A stretch of DNA of 13,400 nt from Oscillospiraceae bacterium (GTDB lineage: Bacteria; Bacillota_A; Clostridia; Oscillospirales; Ruminococcaceae), in contig JAFPQL010000048.1 in assembly GCA_017414145.1 (NCBI GenBank), positions 1-13,400 of the forward strand, in the 5' to 3' direction. The notes beneath the pieces are model-generated. The model searched no databases, had not been told where the DNA came from, and was given only the letters and a program-made list of their open reading frames with translations. The position numbers and the translations under genes were made by a program. The first letter of the stretch is position 1; every line of letters begins with the position of its first letter. Positions 12,938-13,400 of this stretch are shown one piece after another.

Positions 12938-13400
12938 AGCAGTTACGCTGGATTATCGCACTCGGCATCACCGCAGTCGTCCTGACAGTCGTGTTCATCT
13001 TCGTGGACAAAAGAAGTCAGGATAAACGGCAGAAGGCAAATGTCGGCGGACCGAAGCAGCTTCTTTCGATCAATTCCGACGATGTCGAGCGCATCACGAT
13101 CGACAATGAGGAAGGCCATTTCGCCTTTGAATGGAATGAGGAAGCGAACAGATGGATCCTCAAAAGCGAGGATCAGTTTGATCTGAACAACTACGCGGTC
13201 ATCGCCATCTGCAACCATCTCTGCGACCTCAAATCGCAGAAAACCGTCGCCTTTGACTGTCAGAACACCGCGCCCTTCGGCTTCGACAACCCTGTCACGC
13301 TCAAGGTCTATACCGCCAAAACCGGCGAGGAGAACCCCTATGTGCTCTATGTCGGCAATAATACGCCGACCTATGACAGCTACTACGCCATGACCGATGC
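12934..13400 (+). CDS. DUF4340 domain membrane-anchored protein, 5' part only
   Basis: The first 155 codons are visible; the gene continues past the right edge. It begins MKQLRWIIALGITAVVLTVV with a single membrane helix at about residues 6-24, then a basic segment (DKRSQDKRQK) and a soluble part expected outside the membrane. LLSINSDDVERITIDNEEG (43-61) followed by a W..NEEANRWIL stretch is the repeating beta pattern of DUF4340. Proteins with this domain are regularly found right after GldG-like genes, and this neighbourhood supports the call. The start overlaps the GldG-like stop by ATGA, so translation is coupled. Its role is unknown; it may be a structural part of the same export or envelope complex. 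Confidence 0.88.
   Translation, partial: MKQLRWIIALGITAVVLTVVFIFVDKRSQDKRQKANVGGPKQLLSINSDDVERITIDNEEGHFAFEWNEEANRWILKSEDQFDLNNYAVIAICNHLCDLKSQKTVAFDCQNTAPFGFDNPVTLKVYTAKTGEENPYVLYVGNNTPTYDSYYAMTD

Overview
The window looks like chromosomal DNA of a cellulolytic, cellulosome-forming Gram-positive bacterium of the Ruminococcus type (Oscillospiraceae). The main support is a secreted family 48 glycoside hydrolase with a threonine-rich linker and a C-terminal dockerin, the hallmark of Ruminococcus flavefaciens/R. champanellensis-like fibre degraders. The yicC-remA-gmk-rpoZ-priA-def gene order is typical of Firmicutes and agrees with this. The DNA is GC-rich in genes and clearly AT-rich in the divergent intergenic region around 9360-9660. 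No tRNA, rRNA, CRISPR array, insertion sequence or phage gene was seen.

Region 1 (1-6462, minus strand) is one tightly packed housekeeping operon read right to left from a strong promoter at 6434-6462. Its order is yicC, remA, gmk, rpoZ, priA, a DUF6440-like small protein, a membrane-anchored DUF4846 protein, def, and the start of an isoprenylcysteine methyltransferase-like membrane protein that runs off the left edge. Genes overlap or lie within 20 bp of each other throughout. It joins RNA turnover, biofilm/matrix regulation, GMP phosphorylation, RNA polymerase assembly, replication restart and N-terminal protein processing. The coaBC and fmt genes often found in this cluster are absent from their usual places, and two poorly characterised genes sit between priA and def.

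Region 2 (6483-9420, minus strand) is a single-gene unit: the GH48 dockerin cellulase. It has its own intrinsic terminator, a perfect consensus sigma-A promoter, a predicted ~307-nt leader RNA with several hairpins, and an inverted repeat touching the promoter's upstream edge. This is the most interesting regulatory region in the window.

Region 3 (9644-13400, plus strand) is a divergent four-gene operon: an ABC ATPase, an ABC-2 type permease, a GldG-like membrane-anchored auxiliary protein, and the start of a DUF4340 protein that runs off the right edge. The set resembles the GldA/GldF/GldG module known from gliding Bacteroidota, but here it is in a Gram-positive background where its substrate is unknown. 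The genes are translationally coupled (TGATG and ATGA overlaps) and probably encode one membrane complex.

I found no clearly new defence or mobile system. The best candidates for undescribed biology are the control region of the GH48 gene, its unusual dockerin, and the Gld-like ABC complex divergent from it.
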